Assembly (NCBI RefSeq): GCF_026239655.1
Contig: NZ_JAPIVO010000009.1
Location: 1 to 64,000 of the forward strand
Direction of reading: 5' to 3'
Source of the DNA: Pedobacter sp. MR2016-24
GTDB taxonomy: Bacteria > Bacteroidota > Bacteroidia > Sphingobacteriales > Sphingobacteriaceae
Length of the DNA stretch: 64,000 nucleotides
Part shown: piece by piece, positions 8,429 to 19,012 of the stretch
How the letters are laid out: each line of letters starts with the position of its first letter
Position numbering within the stretch: the stretch's first letter is position 1
Notes under the pieces: model-generated
Database searches by the model: none
Told to the model about the DNA's origin: nothing
The model's input: only the letters and a program-made list of their open reading frames with translations
Made by a program: the position numbers and the translations under genes

Positions 8429-10222
8429 ATGAAACAAACCGCTATCCTTTTTACCGTATTTAGTTTACTTACAAGTCTTGCTGGCGAGAGCAGGGCACAG
8501 TCCGCCAATGAGCAGCAATTACTCACTCAAACGAGTGAAACAGCTGATATCATGATTAACTACAAGCAGGATATTGATGCCATTAAACGTTTTTATACGC
8601 CTTATGGAGCCGAAAGTGGGTATGGTTGGCGCAATGTAGTGACGCAGTCATCGCCAGAGCAAATGAAGCGATTAAAGGAGGTGAATGAACTGTACCTGGA
8701 AAAACTGGACAAGAAGGATTTCAACGGGATCAGTATCTATGGAAAAGTAGATGCTATTTTGTTGAAGCGTGATATCACAGCGGCACTGGGCAGTCTGGCT
8801 GCTGAAGAAAAGGAATACCAGCAGATTAGTCAGTATATCCCCTTTGCGGAAGAAATTTATCAACTGGAAAAGGGAAGGAGAAGAGGGCTGAGTGTAGATG
8901 GACAGCAGGTAGCAGCATTATATGCAAAACTATTAAAAGAAATAGATGCCGCAAATGTAAAGCTGGAGAAACAAGCTAACATAGATATGAAGCTGGCAGA
9001 ACGTTTAAAGAAAAGTATTGAAGGTCTTGGTTTGAGACTAAAGAGCGTGTATAACTTTTATTATGGTTATGACCCTTTGTTCACCTGGTGGATTGAACAA
9101 CCTCAAAAAGTATTGGCAGCGCGACTGGAGCAATATGCTTTAGCAGCAGTAAAAAAGGGAGAGGTAAAGACAACACAGAAGGCAGACAATAGTGGTATCG
9201 TAGGTGTGCCAATTGGACGTGAAGAATTTATACGTCAGCTCAAAACTGAGATGATCAGTTATACGCCGGAAGAATTGCTGGACATCGCGAATAAGGAATT
9301 TGAATGGTGCGACCGCGAAATGCTGAAAGCAAGTAAAGAAATGGGCTTCGGTACGGACTGGAAAAAAGCTCTGGAAAAGGTGAAAAACAGTTATGTGCCG
9401 GTGGGTAAACAACCTGAAATGATCTTGGGCTTGTACAACAGGTCGGTCGACTTTGTAAAATCAAAGGATATGATTACACTGCCCCCTTTGGCGGAAGAAA
9501 CCTGGGGAATGATTATGATGACGCCAGAGCGCCAGCTGGTCAATCCCTTTTTTACCGGCGGTCGTGAAATCAGTATTTCCTATCCTACAAATACAATGGC
9601 ACATCAGGACAAGCTGATGAGCATGAGGGGCAACAATCCTAATTTTAGCTTCCCGACAGTGCAACATGAATTGCTACCGGGACACAACCTGCAATATTTT
9701 ATGAATTCACGCAGCAAGGCTTATCGTGATGGATTTGAAACCCCTTTCTGGACAGAGGGCTGGTCGCTTTACTGGGAAATGTTATTGTATGATAAAGGCT
9801 TTGCGGTAACACCTGAAGAAAAGGTAGGGATGTTGTTCTGGCGTATGCACCGTTGCGCAAGGATCATTTTCTCGGCGAATTATCATTTGGGGAAATGGAC
9901 ACCGCAGGAGGCAATAGACTTCCTGGTGGACAGGGTTGGGCATGAACGTGCCAATGCAGAAGGCGAAGTAAGAAGGTCTTTTACAGGTGGATACGGCCCG
10001 CTTTACCAGATTGCTTACCTGATCGGCGGACTCCAGTTTTATGCTTTGGAGCGCGAAATGGTAGAAAGTGGCAAAATGACTTTGAAAGCTTACCATGATA
10101 AGGTAATGCAGGAAAACAATATCCCTGTAGAAATGGTACGTGCCATTCTAACAAACCAAAACCTCAATATTAACTATCAGACCAACTGGAAATTTTATAA
10201 TCAGACCCCGGCAAAAAAATAA
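8429..10222 (+). CDS. DUF885 family protein, probable exported metallopeptidase
   Basis: A 597-aa protein with a signal peptide at residues 1-23 (FSLLTSLAGESRAQS). The body matches the DUF885 family, which is related to thermolysin-clan metallopeptidases. The likely zinc site is HELLPGH at residues 413-419, followed by FWTEGWSLYWE about 30 residues later, which supplies the third ligand in related enzymes. The length is usual for the family. It probably acts in the periplasm on peptides; the specificity is unknown. It is the first gene of a plus-strand operon (spacers of 30, 8, 8 and 2 bp) with DUF5695, MGH1-like, GH43 and M61 genes, which suggests joint attack on a substrate with both sugar and peptide parts. 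Confidence 0.85.
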   Translation: MKQTAILFTVFSLLTSLAGESRAQSANEQQLLTQTSETADIMINYKQDIDAIKRFYTPYGAESGYGWRNVVTQSSPEQMKRLKEVNELYLEKLDKKDFNGISIYGKVDAILLKRDITAALGSLAAEEKEYQQISQYIPFAEEIYQLEKGRRRGLSVDGQQVAALYAKLLKEIDAANVKLEKQANIDMKLAERLKKSIEGLGLRLKSVYNFYYGYDPLFTWWIEQPQKVLAARLEQYALAAVKKGEVKTTQKADNSGIVGVPIGREEFIRQLKTEMISYTPEELLDIANKEFEWCDREMLKASKEMGFGTDWKKALEKVKNSYVPVGKQPEMILGLYNRSVDFVKSKDMITLPPLAEETWGMIMMTPERQLVNPFFTGGREISISYPTNTMAHQDKLMSMRGNNPNFSFPTVQHELLPGHNLQYFMNSRSKAYRDGFETPFWTEGWSLYWEMLLYDKGFAVTPEEKVGMLFWRMHRCARIIFSANYHLGKWTPQEAIDFLVDRVGHERANAEGEVRRSFTGGYGPLYQIAYLIGGLQFYALEREMVESGKMTLKAYHDKVMQENNIPVEMVRAILTNQNLNINYQTNWKFYNQTPAKK

Positions 10223-10252
10223 TACAGCCGCATCACAATTGAATCACAAGCT

Positions 10253-13003
10253 ATGCAATTTATAAAAAACAGCCTCTTCAGGTTATCTTTACTGATCACA
10301 GTTCTGCCTGTTTCAGCACAATTATATGCACAGGAGCGTCCCTCGCCCTGGAAAAGGATACTAGATAAGCCAGTTACGCTGGATACAAAAAAGGGGCTGA
10401 ATACTTACCATACGGCAGCATTTGATCTGAAACTGGTGAAATCATCGCAAACGGTAGCAGCGCTGAATCCGGTGACAGATAAGGGTTTTGATTTTACACC
10501 GGGTGAATTGCTCGAAAAGAGAAACCGCGACGGGCTTTACCATTTGGGAGATCTTAACCTGCGTTTCAGAACGGCGGGTTCGGAAGACTGGCAGAAAATA
10601 TCCACTGCGAAAAAAAGAGCAGCTATTAGCCCCCTTGCCGTAAAAGGCAAAGTATTAGCTGCAGCTGATCTGGCACCCACACTGCCTAAAGGAATTCCTT
10701 TACAGATCAGACGCTTCTGGGAACTGTCGGGGAAAGAACTGGTACTCCGCTTCACGATTAAAAACACAGGAAATAAAGTGTTGGAATTGGGCGCTGTAGG
10801 GATACCAATGATCTTTAATAATGTGCTGCTGGACAAAACGCTGGAACAGACGCATGCGCAAAACGTATTTTACGATCCTTATATTGGTCAGGATGCAGGT
10901 TATCTGCAAGTGACGCGTTTAAACGGCAAGGGACCGGTATTGCTGGTGGTGCCTTACGGGAAAACACCTTTAGAAGCCTATAGTCCGTTATTGGATGATC
11001 CTACGCCAAAGGGTATTACATTTGAAGGATTTTGTGAATGGATGCCATTGAGTAAAGCTTATGCGGAAAAGGAATGGAAAGGAGTTTCACAATGGAATAA
11101 TCCTACGTCGCTGACTTTGAAACCTGGAGAAACGCGTGAGTACGGCGTGAAATTTATTGTCGCCCCTGCAATAAGGGAGATAGAAAACAGGTTGATCGCG
11201 GAGAAGAGACCAGTTGCGGTCGGCATTCCCGGTTATGTCATTCCTGAGGATGTGAAGGCTAACCTTTTTCTGAATTATGCAAAAAAAGTAAAAGACATCA
11301 CGATTTATCCAAAAGAGGCGATGGCCTTATCGGCATTGCCGGATACTAAAGGCGGATGGCAGCATTATGCGGTGCAAGGTGCAAAATGGGGACGTGCGAG
11401 GGTTACGGTTACCTATGAAGACGGGACTGCGCAGACGATCAATTATAAGGTTATTAAACCGGAAACGGAGGTGATGAACAACTTTGGTCAGTTCTTAACG
11501 CAAAAGCAATGGTATACCAGTGAAAAAGATCCTTTTGGCAGGAATAATTCTGTGATCTCCTATGACAATGAAAAAAAGGAGCAGGTAACGCAGGATAGTC
11601 GCGCCTGGGTACCGGGACTGAGTGATGAGGGTGGAGCAGGTAGCTGGCTGGCTGCAATGATGAAACAGCTGGTTCAGCCTGATCAGAAAGAGATAGCAAA
11701 ATTGCAGCTCTTTGTGAACCACACATTGTGGGGCGGGCTACAGCACAGTGAAGGAAAAGAGAAATTTGGCGTGAAGAAAAGTATGTTCTACTACGAACCG
11801 GATTCTATGCCGGCAGGAACTTACAGCGACAAAATCAATTATAAAACATGGGCGGCATGGAACCATAAAGCGGCAAATGATATCGGTCGTTCTTATAACT
11901 ATCCGCATGTTGCTGCGGCACATTGGGTATTATACCGTTTAGGCAGATACCATACGGGATTGGTGCAGGAAAAGAAATGGGACTGGTACCTGGAAAATGC
12001 ATACCAGACCACTATGGCTATGGTTAACCTGGCGCCTTATTATGTACAATTTGGCCAGATGGAAGGCAGTGTGTTTTTATACATTTTACAAGATCTGAAA
12101 AGAGAAGGATGGGCTGCACAGGCAAATACGCTGGAAGCGGCAATGAAAAAAAGAGCAGATCATTGGCGCAGTCTTGATTTTCCTTTTGGCAGCGAAATGC
12201 CCTGGGATTCTACCGGACAGGAAGAGGTTTTTATGTGGTCTGACTATTTCGGTTATGCGGATAAAGCAAAGGTAACGCTGGATGCTATTCTTGGTTATAT
12301 GCCTACTGTGCCGCATTGGGGATACAATGGAAGTGCAAGAAGGTATTGGGATTTCTTGTACGGTGGTAAAATATCACGCATTGAGCGTCAGTTGCATCAT
12401 TATGGATCGAGTCTGAATGCGATTCCGGTGTTAAAAGCTTATCAGGACAATCCATCAGATTTTTACCTGCTGAGGGTAGGTTATGGTGGTTTGCTGGGTG
12501 GAATTGCAAATATTACGGAAGACGGATTCGGTCCTTCGGCCTTCCACTCTTATCCGTCTACGCTGGAGGTTGATGGATTGTCTGGTGACTATGGTTCAGG
12601 ATTTTATGGTTATGCTGTGAATACTGCTACTTATATCGCCTCGCATAAAGAATTTGGCTGGCTGGCCTTTGGTGGTAATCTGGAACAGAAGGGAGACTGG
12701 GTGGAAACACAAATTACAACGGCAAAGAAGTCTGCTGTATTTATAGCTCCATTAGGATTATGGTTGAGCCTGGATGCAGGAACCTTTAGTTCGGTAGCCT
12801 ACAACTTGAAAACTGCTGAGGTAAAAGTTAAGTTTGGGGCAAAGACTGCAAGTAATCCTAATGCTTATCTAACGATCAAAAATACCAATACAGGAGCTGG
12901 TGCCAAACAATATGTTGTAGGTGGAAATCCCGAACAGCTTGCGGGCGCCAATGTGATTCCGCTTGAAGATAAAGAGCTTACCGTTCAATTGAATTTAAAA
13001 TAA
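10253..13003 (+). CDS. DUF5695 family protein, probable exported glycosidase
   Basis: A 916-aa protein with a signal peptide ending near SAQLYAQ (residue 26). I recognise the DUF5695 family, found in Bacteroidota polysaccharide loci. The N-terminal 300 residues look like a beta-sandwich (repeated short strands, LRFTIKNTGNKVLELGAVGIP). The middle and C-terminal parts are rich in Trp and Tyr with helical repeats (AAAHWVLYRLGRYHTGLV, WGYNGSARRYWDFLYGGK), as in alpha/alpha toroid glycosidases. No catalytic residues can be named with confidence. It sits second in the operon, 30 bp after DUF885 and 8 bp before the MGH1-like gene. A periplasmic glycoside hydrolase or lyase is the best guess. Confidence 0.8.
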   Translation: MQFIKNSLFRLSLLITVLPVSAQLYAQERPSPWKRILDKPVTLDTKKGLNTYHTAAFDLKLVKSSQTVAALNPVTDKGFDFTPGELLEKRNRDGLYHLGDLNLRFRTAGSEDWQKISTAKKRAAISPLAVKGKVLAAADLAPTLPKGIPLQIRRFWELSGKELVLRFTIKNTGNKVLELGAVGIPMIFNNVLLDKTLEQTHAQNVFYDPYIGQDAGYLQVTRLNGKGPVLLVVPYGKTPLEAYSPLLDDPTPKGITFEGFCEWMPLSKAYAEKEWKGVSQWNNPTSLTLKPGETREYGVKFIVAPAIREIENRLIAEKRPVAVGIPGYVIPEDVKANLFLNYAKKVKDITIYPKEAMALSALPDTKGGWQHYAVQGAKWGRARVTVTYEDGTAQTINYKVIKPETEVMNNFGQFLTQKQWYTSEKDPFGRNNSVISYDNEKKEQVTQDSRAWVPGLSDEGGAGSWLAAMMKQLVQPDQKEIAKLQLFVNHTLWGGLQHSEGKEKFGVKKSMFYYEPDSMPAGTYSDKINYKTWAAWNHKAANDIGRSYNYPHVAAAHWVLYRLGRYHTGLVQEKKWDWYLENAYQTTMAMVNLAPYYVQFGQMEGSVFLYILQDLKREGWAAQANTLEAAMKKRADHWRSLDFPFGSEMPWDSTGQEEVFMWSDYFGYADKAKVTLDAILGYMPTVPHWGYNGSARRYWDFLYGGKISRIERQLHHYGSSLNAIPVLKAYQDNPSDFYLLRVGYGGLLGGIANITEDGFGPSAFHSYPSTLEVDGLSGDYGSGFYGYAVNTATYIASHKEFGWLAFGGNLEQKGDWVETQITTAKKSAVFIAPLGLWLSLDAGTFSSVAYNLKTAEVKVKFGAKTASNPNAYLTIKNTNTGAGAKQYVVGGNPEQLAGANVIPLEDKELTVQLNLK

Positions 13004-13011
13004 ACCCGCTG

Positions 13012-15519
13012 ATGCGTTTAAAATACTATTTCTCCTTTCTCGTTTTTTTATTGAGTATTCCCTTTTCGTATGGTCAGGTATTGAACAAACAAAAGATGCT
13101 GGACCGTTTTACTTTCTGGGAAAACAAGGACTGGAACTGGTACAAGGAGAATATTCCTTTTTTGGAGACGCCAGACAAGGATATTGACATGACTTATTAT
13201 TACCGTTGGGATATGATGACGATCCACCTTGTATATGGATCGCCCGCCTCGGGTTATACGGTAACCGAGTTTATAGATCGGCCCTGGTGGTCGGGCACCT
13301 ATGGTGCAATCAGCTGTTCGGTGAGTCAGCATCTCTATGATATGCGCTGGATGAGAGATCAGCATTATGTTAAGGATTATGCGAAATACTGGTTTTATAC
13401 GCCGGGTGCACAACCACGGACTTATTCTACCTGGTTAGCGGACGCGATCTGGCAGCTGTATAAGGTAAATTATGACCGGAAACTGGTTACAGGATTAAAA
13501 GACAGCCTGGTAACGAATTTCGCCGGATGGGAAAAGGAGCACTGGAATGAAAAAGAAGGGCTGTTTGCCTGGTCGGGCATGCATGACGGGATGGAGACCA
13601 ATATCAATAGTCGCCAGACCCCGCAATGGTTTGAAGGTGCATCTGGCTTCAGGCCAACGCTGAACAGTTATATGTGGGCGGATGCAAATGCGATCAGCAG
13701 TATTGCTGCTTTAACGGGCGACAACAGTACACAGCTCACTTTCTCCAAAAAAGCTGACCTGATCAAAACGAATTACCTGAAAAAGGGATGGAATACGGAG
13801 AAAAACTTCTTCATGCATAAGTTTGAGAAGGATGAGGAAGGGGGGATCAAAGCAAATACTTTTACTTATGAGACGGGAAAATATGCCGGTAATCCACATG
13901 GCAGGGAAGAGATAGGTTTTGTGCCCTGGTACTTTAACATGCCGGATAACAATGCTGGTTTTGAAACTGCCTGGAAATTTTTAATGGATCCCAGCTATTT
14001 TTATTCTCCTTACGGACCGACGACGGTAGAAAAAGGTGATCCATTGTATATGGTGGCTAAAAACTGCTGTGCCTGGAGTGGGAATGCATGGCCATTCGCT
14101 ACGGCGCAGACTTTAACGGCAATGGCGAATGTAGTACGTAATTACAAACAGGATTTTGTATCAAAAGCAGATTACAATAAACAATTGCAGATTTATGCAA
14201 GAACGCATCGTAAGGATGGTAAACCATATATTGCAGAGGCCAACGAACCGGAAACAGGATCATGGTCCGGGCACGACGTAATTGGCCATAGTGAACATTA
14301 TAACCATTCGTCTTACGTAGATCAGGTGGTGACGGGTTTGATGGGGCTGGAGCCGATGGATGCTGACTCGCTGACGGTTAACCCGCTGATTCCTGACGGA
14401 TGGGCATATGCTTGTTTGGATGATGTGATCTACCACGGCAATAAAATCAGCATCATCTGGGACAAAACCGGATTGAAATACAATAAGGGTAAGGGCCTGA
14501 GTGTGTATATCAACGGAGAACTGAAAGCCTCTTCGGGCATTATAAAAAAACTGGTATTCCCGGTACAAGCTAAAACTGTTGCAGAACCGGAGAAACTGGT
14601 AAACTATGCAGTCAACAATGAAAAGGGAGAATTTTATCCAAGAGCAAGTGCGTCATTTCCGGGATCTGGTGGTGATGTGGAAGCAAAGCTGAATGACGGG
14701 CAATACTGGTATGTGAAGCCTACAACCAACCGCTGGTCATCTGTATATGCAAAGGGCTTAAAGAGCTGGACAGAGATAGACTTTGGTGGCGGGAGGCCAG
14801 TTAAAGAGGTTAAAATTTATTTTGTGGATGATAGTGCTGCGCGTATTAAAGCCCCTGTATCTTATACGCTGGAATACTGGAACGGAAAATCATGGGCTGT
14901 TATTCCCGGACAGGAACGCGTTTTCAATAATGCACAAACGCGGAAGGCCAATGCCATCCGTTTTCCTTTGCTGACTGTTTCGAAAATCAGGGTGCAGCTC
15001 ACATCAGCTGCTGCTGCGGCGGTAAGCATCTCTGAGATTGAGGCTTGGGGACCACTACAGTCTGGTTTAACTACCACTGCAGCGCCTGAAAATACCAATA
15101 TGGCTTTCAGAGATGTGGCAACGTTTAGTGCCTCTTATTATTCGAAATTTGATGAGCCAGGTGCGATCAATGATGGTTTTAAAGATCCAAACGCAAGGTG
15201 GACAGCGTATTTATCGCCCAACCCGACCGACTGGGTAGCTTTTAAACTAAATAAACAGAAGATGGTGAAAGAGGTGCGTATGTACGTTTTCGATGATCAT
15301 GGTGGTACACAGCCACCGTTGAATTATACGGTAGAGTACTGGAATGGAAAGACCTGGCAGCCAACCCGGCAGACTGTGAAAATGCCGCTTAAACCAGTCG
15401 CCCATTTGAACCTTTGCCAGTTTACACCTGTAAAAACAGACCAGATCAGGATTGTTGTTACCCACCCGAATCCTGCTAAAAAGGTATTCAGTGGATTTTA
15501 TGAAATTGAACTTTACTAA
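13012..15519 (+). CDS. MGH1-like glycoside hydrolase with C-terminal discoidin-type domains
   Basis: An 835-aa protein with a signal peptide at 1-21 (LLSIPFSYGQ). Residues about 30-510 resemble the six-hairpin, mannosylglycerate-hydrolase-like glycosidase fold (WMRDQHYVKDYAKYW, FSYMWADANAISS-type helices, NCCAWSGNAWPFATAQTL near 350). After a linker come two beta-sandwich modules of F5/8 type C character at about 540-690 and 700-835, each with the pattern W-x-EYWNGKxW and a KxRVQLT-like or QIRIVVTHP strand. These probably bind carbohydrate. Family-level substrate is not predictable. It lies 8 bp from both neighbours in the operon with DUF5695 and GH43, so all three probably act on the same glycan in the periplasm or at the cell surface. 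Confidence 0.8.
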   Translation: MRLKYYFSFLVFLLSIPFSYGQVLNKQKMLDRFTFWENKDWNWYKENIPFLETPDKDIDMTYYYRWDMMTIHLVYGSPASGYTVTEFIDRPWWSGTYGAISCSVSQHLYDMRWMRDQHYVKDYAKYWFYTPGAQPRTYSTWLADAIWQLYKVNYDRKLVTGLKDSLVTNFAGWEKEHWNEKEGLFAWSGMHDGMETNINSRQTPQWFEGASGFRPTLNSYMWADANAISSIAALTGDNSTQLTFSKKADLIKTNYLKKGWNTEKNFFMHKFEKDEEGGIKANTFTYETGKYAGNPHGREEIGFVPWYFNMPDNNAGFETAWKFLMDPSYFYSPYGPTTVEKGDPLYMVAKNCCAWSGNAWPFATAQTLTAMANVVRNYKQDFVSKADYNKQLQIYARTHRKDGKPYIAEANEPETGSWSGHDVIGHSEHYNHSSYVDQVVTGLMGLEPMDADSLTVNPLIPDGWAYACLDDVIYHGNKISIIWDKTGLKYNKGKGLSVYINGELKASSGIIKKLVFPVQAKTVAEPEKLVNYAVNNEKGEFYPRASASFPGSGGDVEAKLNDGQYWYVKPTTNRWSSVYAKGLKSWTEIDFGGGRPVKEVKIYFVDDSAARIKAPVSYTLEYWNGKSWAVIPGQERVFNNAQTRKANAIRFPLLTVSKIRVQLTSAAAAAVSISEIEAWGPLQSGLTTTAAPENTNMAFRDVATFSASYYSKFDEPGAINDGFKDPNARWTAYLSPNPTDWVAFKLNKQKMVKEVRMYVFDDHGGTQPPLNYTVEYWNGKTWQPTRQTVKMPLKPVAHLNLCQFTPVKTDQIRIVVTHPNPAKKVFSGFYEIELY

Positions 15520-15527
15520 TCTATTTT

Positions 15528-18500
15528 ATGCGTTATATCAACCGGTTTTTAATCCTGATTTGTGTTGTGCTGCTTGGTCAGTCGCTCTCTGCACAGCAAA
15601 AGCATTTTGATGCGCCAAATGCTGGTAACCCTATCCTTCCCGGGTACTTTGCCGACCCTACAGTTAAGAAATTCGGAGATACGTTTTATATCTATGCAAC
15701 GACAGATGGCAATGGCGGGGGCTTCGGCCCTGCGCAGGTCTGGATGTCGAAAGACTTCGTTAACTGGAGTCTGCAGGACATGAACTGGCCAACCACTCAT
15801 TATTACTGGGCACCTGATGTAACGAAGGCGCCGGATGGCAGGTATTATATGTATTACTGTCAGCCTGTAGAGATATTCGGCGCCTGGGCTTCCTCACCAG
15901 TTGGTCCATGGACACCACTATTGCCTCCCGGTGAGCCGGTAGTTAAAAATTTCCTGGTACCTAATGTGATTACGCTCGATGGACAGACCTTCAGAGATGA
16001 CGATGGAAAGATGTATATGTTCTGGGGTACCTGGGGCATTTATCCGGATCATGGTTGCGGGGTTGGTCTGTTAAATCCTGATATGAAATCTTTCGCCAAA
16101 CTGGCACAGATTCCAAATACAGTAGCTAAAGATTTCTTTGAGGCGCCATTTATGTTTAAACGGAACGGTTTGTATTACCTCACTTACTCTTCCGGGCGTT
16201 GTGAGGATGATACTTACAGGGTACAATATGCCGTGAGTAAAACTGGTCCGATGGGTCCTTTTGTATATGGAAAAAACAATCCTGTATTAACCACAAATGG
16301 TGATGGTACGGTTCATGGACCTGGTCATCAATCGGTATTACAGGAAGGGAATGATTTTTACCTGATCTATCACCGTCATAACAATCCACACTCTGGTGGA
16401 GGTTATCACCGTCAGGTAGCCGCAGATAAGCTTGTTTTTGATGCTGAAGGTAATATCGAAAAATTGGTGCCTACACATGCAGGTGTAGGTTTCCTGGCAA
16501 CTAATGTTAATCCGTCGGTCGACCTTCTGGAAGGGAAAACTGTCACTGCATCTTCGGCTTACAGTGCAGCATTTAAACCTGAATTTGCGCTGGATCATAA
16601 TAACGGTACGCTTTGGAAGCCGAAGAACAATACCAGTGAATCCTGGTTAAGTATAGATCTGGGGGCTGTGAAGAGAATTAAAAGTGTGCAGACTCAGTTT
16701 GAATATGCCACCTGGTATTACCAATACCTGATTGAATATTCTTTGGACGGAAAACAATGGCTTGTGTTTGCAGATCAGACTAAAAATACCGTGCATGGAA
16801 GTCCGATGACTGATGTAGGTGATGTAAAGGCCAGATTCCTGAGATTAACCATAACCAATACAGAATATCCCGGATTAAATAAAGCTGTGTGGAATATCCG
16901 TGCTTTTGCAGATGATCATTATCATCCGAAAATGGCGGTGAAAGCTAAAGATCCGGCGACCGTTCCATCTATCAAACCACAAGGTTTGCTGGTGGATCTG
17001 GACGCGCGCAAATTTGAGCGGGGAGCAGCAGTTAGTTCATGGACCAATGAAGGTATTTTAGGTGGTGCATTCATTCCTGAATCTGCTGCTATTCCCGCTG
17101 CCGAGATTATAGGCGGTAAAAAAGCAGTTGTATTTGCAGGGAATTCTTCGTTCAGATCCAGCTTTACAGCTCCTTTATCATTGAGCGGGAACAGCAGTTT
17201 TACCGTGGCCATGTGGGTGAATAATCCTGTCATTGAAGATGAAGAACCTGTAGTATCCTGGACAGCCAGAGGCGGAGTGGATATGACCAATGCTACAATT
17301 GGTTATGGCAGCAATAAACGATGGGGCGCCGCCGCACATTGGGGTTGGGCAGATATGCCTTATAAAACACTGCCTGAAGCAGGAAAATGGCATCACATTG
17401 CGCTGGTATTTGATGGAACAAATGAAAGGTTATATATAGACGGAGTACTGGACAGGATAGAACTGAAGATGCTTTTTCTGGCCAATCTTAAAAACTTTGT
17501 ATTAGGTACTACGGCTGATAAAAATGCTTTTTTTACAGGTGCACTTGCATCACTGAAAGTCTATGATACGGCATTGGAGGAGAGTGAAATTGTTAAAATG
17601 GCTGCGGAGCCGATGAACGCTGATGTGGCGGTTTACCTGGATGCAGCGAAACTGCCATATGGCGCTATAAAGAGCTGGAAAAATGAAGGATTTAGCGAGG
17701 GTAGTTTTACCGCTGATGGTACTATTCCGAAAGTGGCAGACCAGGCAGGTAAAATTGCGGTGGTATTTGAAGGAAGGGCTCAACTCAATTTCAGCAATCC
17801 AGTACCTGATTTTATGAGGAATGATCGTCCTTATGCAGTATCTATGGAAGTCATCGCCAAAACATTCGGTAAGGGCTGGCATCATTTGGTGAAGGTGTAT
17901 AGTGGAAGAACGCAACAAACTTATGTTGATGGTATATTAAAAGATATTCCGGACCTGAATCTACTGACTACAGAAGGCAATGTATTGTCTATCGGTTCTG
18001 ATCAGGTGAAGGCACTTGCTTCGGTAATGGTTTATGATCATGTTTTTGATGCAGCAGCTGTTGCCGGACTTTACCAGGCATGGAAAAAGAATATGCCAGC
18101 TGTGGTAAATAAAAGCGGATTCAAAGACGAGCCTAAAGCGCTTAGCACGGACATGGTTAGCATGACTGCTGCTGTCGTAAACTTACCAGGCCGTATTTAT
18201 CAGTATAATTTTATGGAGACAAGTGGTCAATCGGGCAATACAGAAAGCGGATGGATAGATGAACCAGCGTATATCAATTATGGATTGAGTGCGGGAAAAG
18301 AATATGCTTATATGGTTAAGGTAAGGGACAATTATGGAAATGTAACTGCAGCTGCACAGCCGGTAAAAGTGAAAACAAATCCGGTATTATTTAATATTGC
18401 TGCAACTGCGTTTGAAGATGCCACAGATTTCACGAATGGAAAGACAAGGAACTTGTGGACAGGGTTTGTAGGGAAAGCTGACACTGCTGCAAGTGCGGGA

Positions 18501-19010
18501 GGTACCTTAAAACTGGCTTCTACAGATACGAAATGGGACGGGGGAGAACCGAAAGGGCCATTTCTTTATAAACAGGTGAAGGGCGACTTCCTGGTGCAGG
18601 TGGAAGTTATAGATGTAAGTGGCCTCAAAACCAAAAAAGCAAACGGCGCTAATGACGCAGGTTTAATGGTGCGTTCAGAATCATCCGATAACCTGTTGCA
18701 GAACAGTATCTTTCCCGGTTGGGGAGTAGGGAATATGGTAACCAGTCTGGACAGGCGCGGTCGCGCGCAAACCAATAATATGTCTGCCTGGGATTTTTAC
18801 AGGCACCTGCAGATCCAGCGCAGTGGAAATCTGTTCTACCTGAGAGGCAGTAGTGACGGATTGCATTGGAAAGAACTGCCGGGCAGTCCACTTCAAAGGC
18901 CGGATATGAGTGATACACTACAAGTAGGGCTGTTCCATGCCACTTATGGTACGCAAAGCGGATACGGCGTTTTTGATAATTTTAAATTGATTCAGGAGAA
19001 GAAAAAATAA
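15528..19010 (+). CDS. Multidomain family 43 glycoside hydrolase
   Basis: An 1160-aa exported protein (signal peptide 1-22, LGQSLSAQQ). The five-bladed GH43 domain covers about residues 30-325. Likely catalytic residues are Asp43 as base (GYFADPTV), an Asp at 157-159 as pKa modulator (FRDDDGKMYMFWG) and Glu205 as acid (FFEAPFMF). It is followed by an F5/8 type C module (about 330-465), one LamG-like sandwich (about 485-690) and a second, poorer one (about 695-860), an Fn3-like stretch, and a DUF1349-like C-terminal module (about 975-1155). GH43 members are mostly alpha-L-arabinofuranosidases, arabinanases or beta-xylosidases. Context in this window favours an arabinofuranosidase role, but that is inference. 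Confidence 0.85.
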   Translation: MRYINRFLILICVVLLGQSLSAQQKHFDAPNAGNPILPGYFADPTVKKFGDTFYIYATTDGNGGGFGPAQVWMSKDFVNWSLQDMNWPTTHYYWAPDVTKAPDGRYYMYYCQPVEIFGAWASSPVGPWTPLLPPGEPVVKNFLVPNVITLDGQTFRDDDGKMYMFWGTWGIYPDHGCGVGLLNPDMKSFAKLAQIPNTVAKDFFEAPFMFKRNGLYYLTYSSGRCEDDTYRVQYAVSKTGPMGPFVYGKNNPVLTTNGDGTVHGPGHQSVLQEGNDFYLIYHRHNNPHSGGGYHRQVAADKLVFDAEGNIEKLVPTHAGVGFLATNVNPSVDLLEGKTVTASSAYSAAFKPEFALDHNNGTLWKPKNNTSESWLSIDLGAVKRIKSVQTQFEYATWYYQYLIEYSLDGKQWLVFADQTKNTVHGSPMTDVGDVKARFLRLTITNTEYPGLNKAVWNIRAFADDHYHPKMAVKAKDPATVPSIKPQGLLVDLDARKFERGAAVSSWTNEGILGGAFIPESAAIPAAEIIGGKKAVVFAGNSSFRSSFTAPLSLSGNSSFTVAMWVNNPVIEDEEPVVSWTARGGVDMTNATIGYGSNKRWGAAAHWGWADMPYKTLPEAGKWHHIALVFDGTNERLYIDGVLDRIELKMLFLANLKNFVLGTTADKNAFFTGALASLKVYDTALEESEIVKMAAEPMNADVAVYLDAAKLPYGAIKSWKNEGFSEGSFTADGTIPKVADQAGKIAVVFEGRAQLNFSNPVPDFMRNDRPYAVSMEVIAKTFGKGWHHLVKVYSGRTQQTYVDGILKDIPDLNLLTTEGNVLSIGSDQVKALASVMVYDHVFDAAAVAGLYQAWKKNMPAVVNKSGFKDEPKALSTDMVSMTAAVVNLPGRIYQYNFMETSGQSGNTESGWIDEPAYINYGLSAGKEYAYMVKVRDNYGNVTAAAQPVKVKTNPVLFNIAATAFEDATDFTNGKTRNLWTGFVGKADTAASAGGTLKLASTDTKWDGGEPKGPFLYKQVKGDFLVQVEVIDVSGLKTKKANGANDAGLMVRSESSDNLLQNSIFPGWGVGNMVTSLDRRGRAQTNNMSAWDFYRHLQIQRSGNLFYLRGSSDGLHWKELPGSPLQRPDMSDTLQVGLFHATYGTQSGYGVFDNFKLIQEKKK

Positions 19011-19012
19011 CT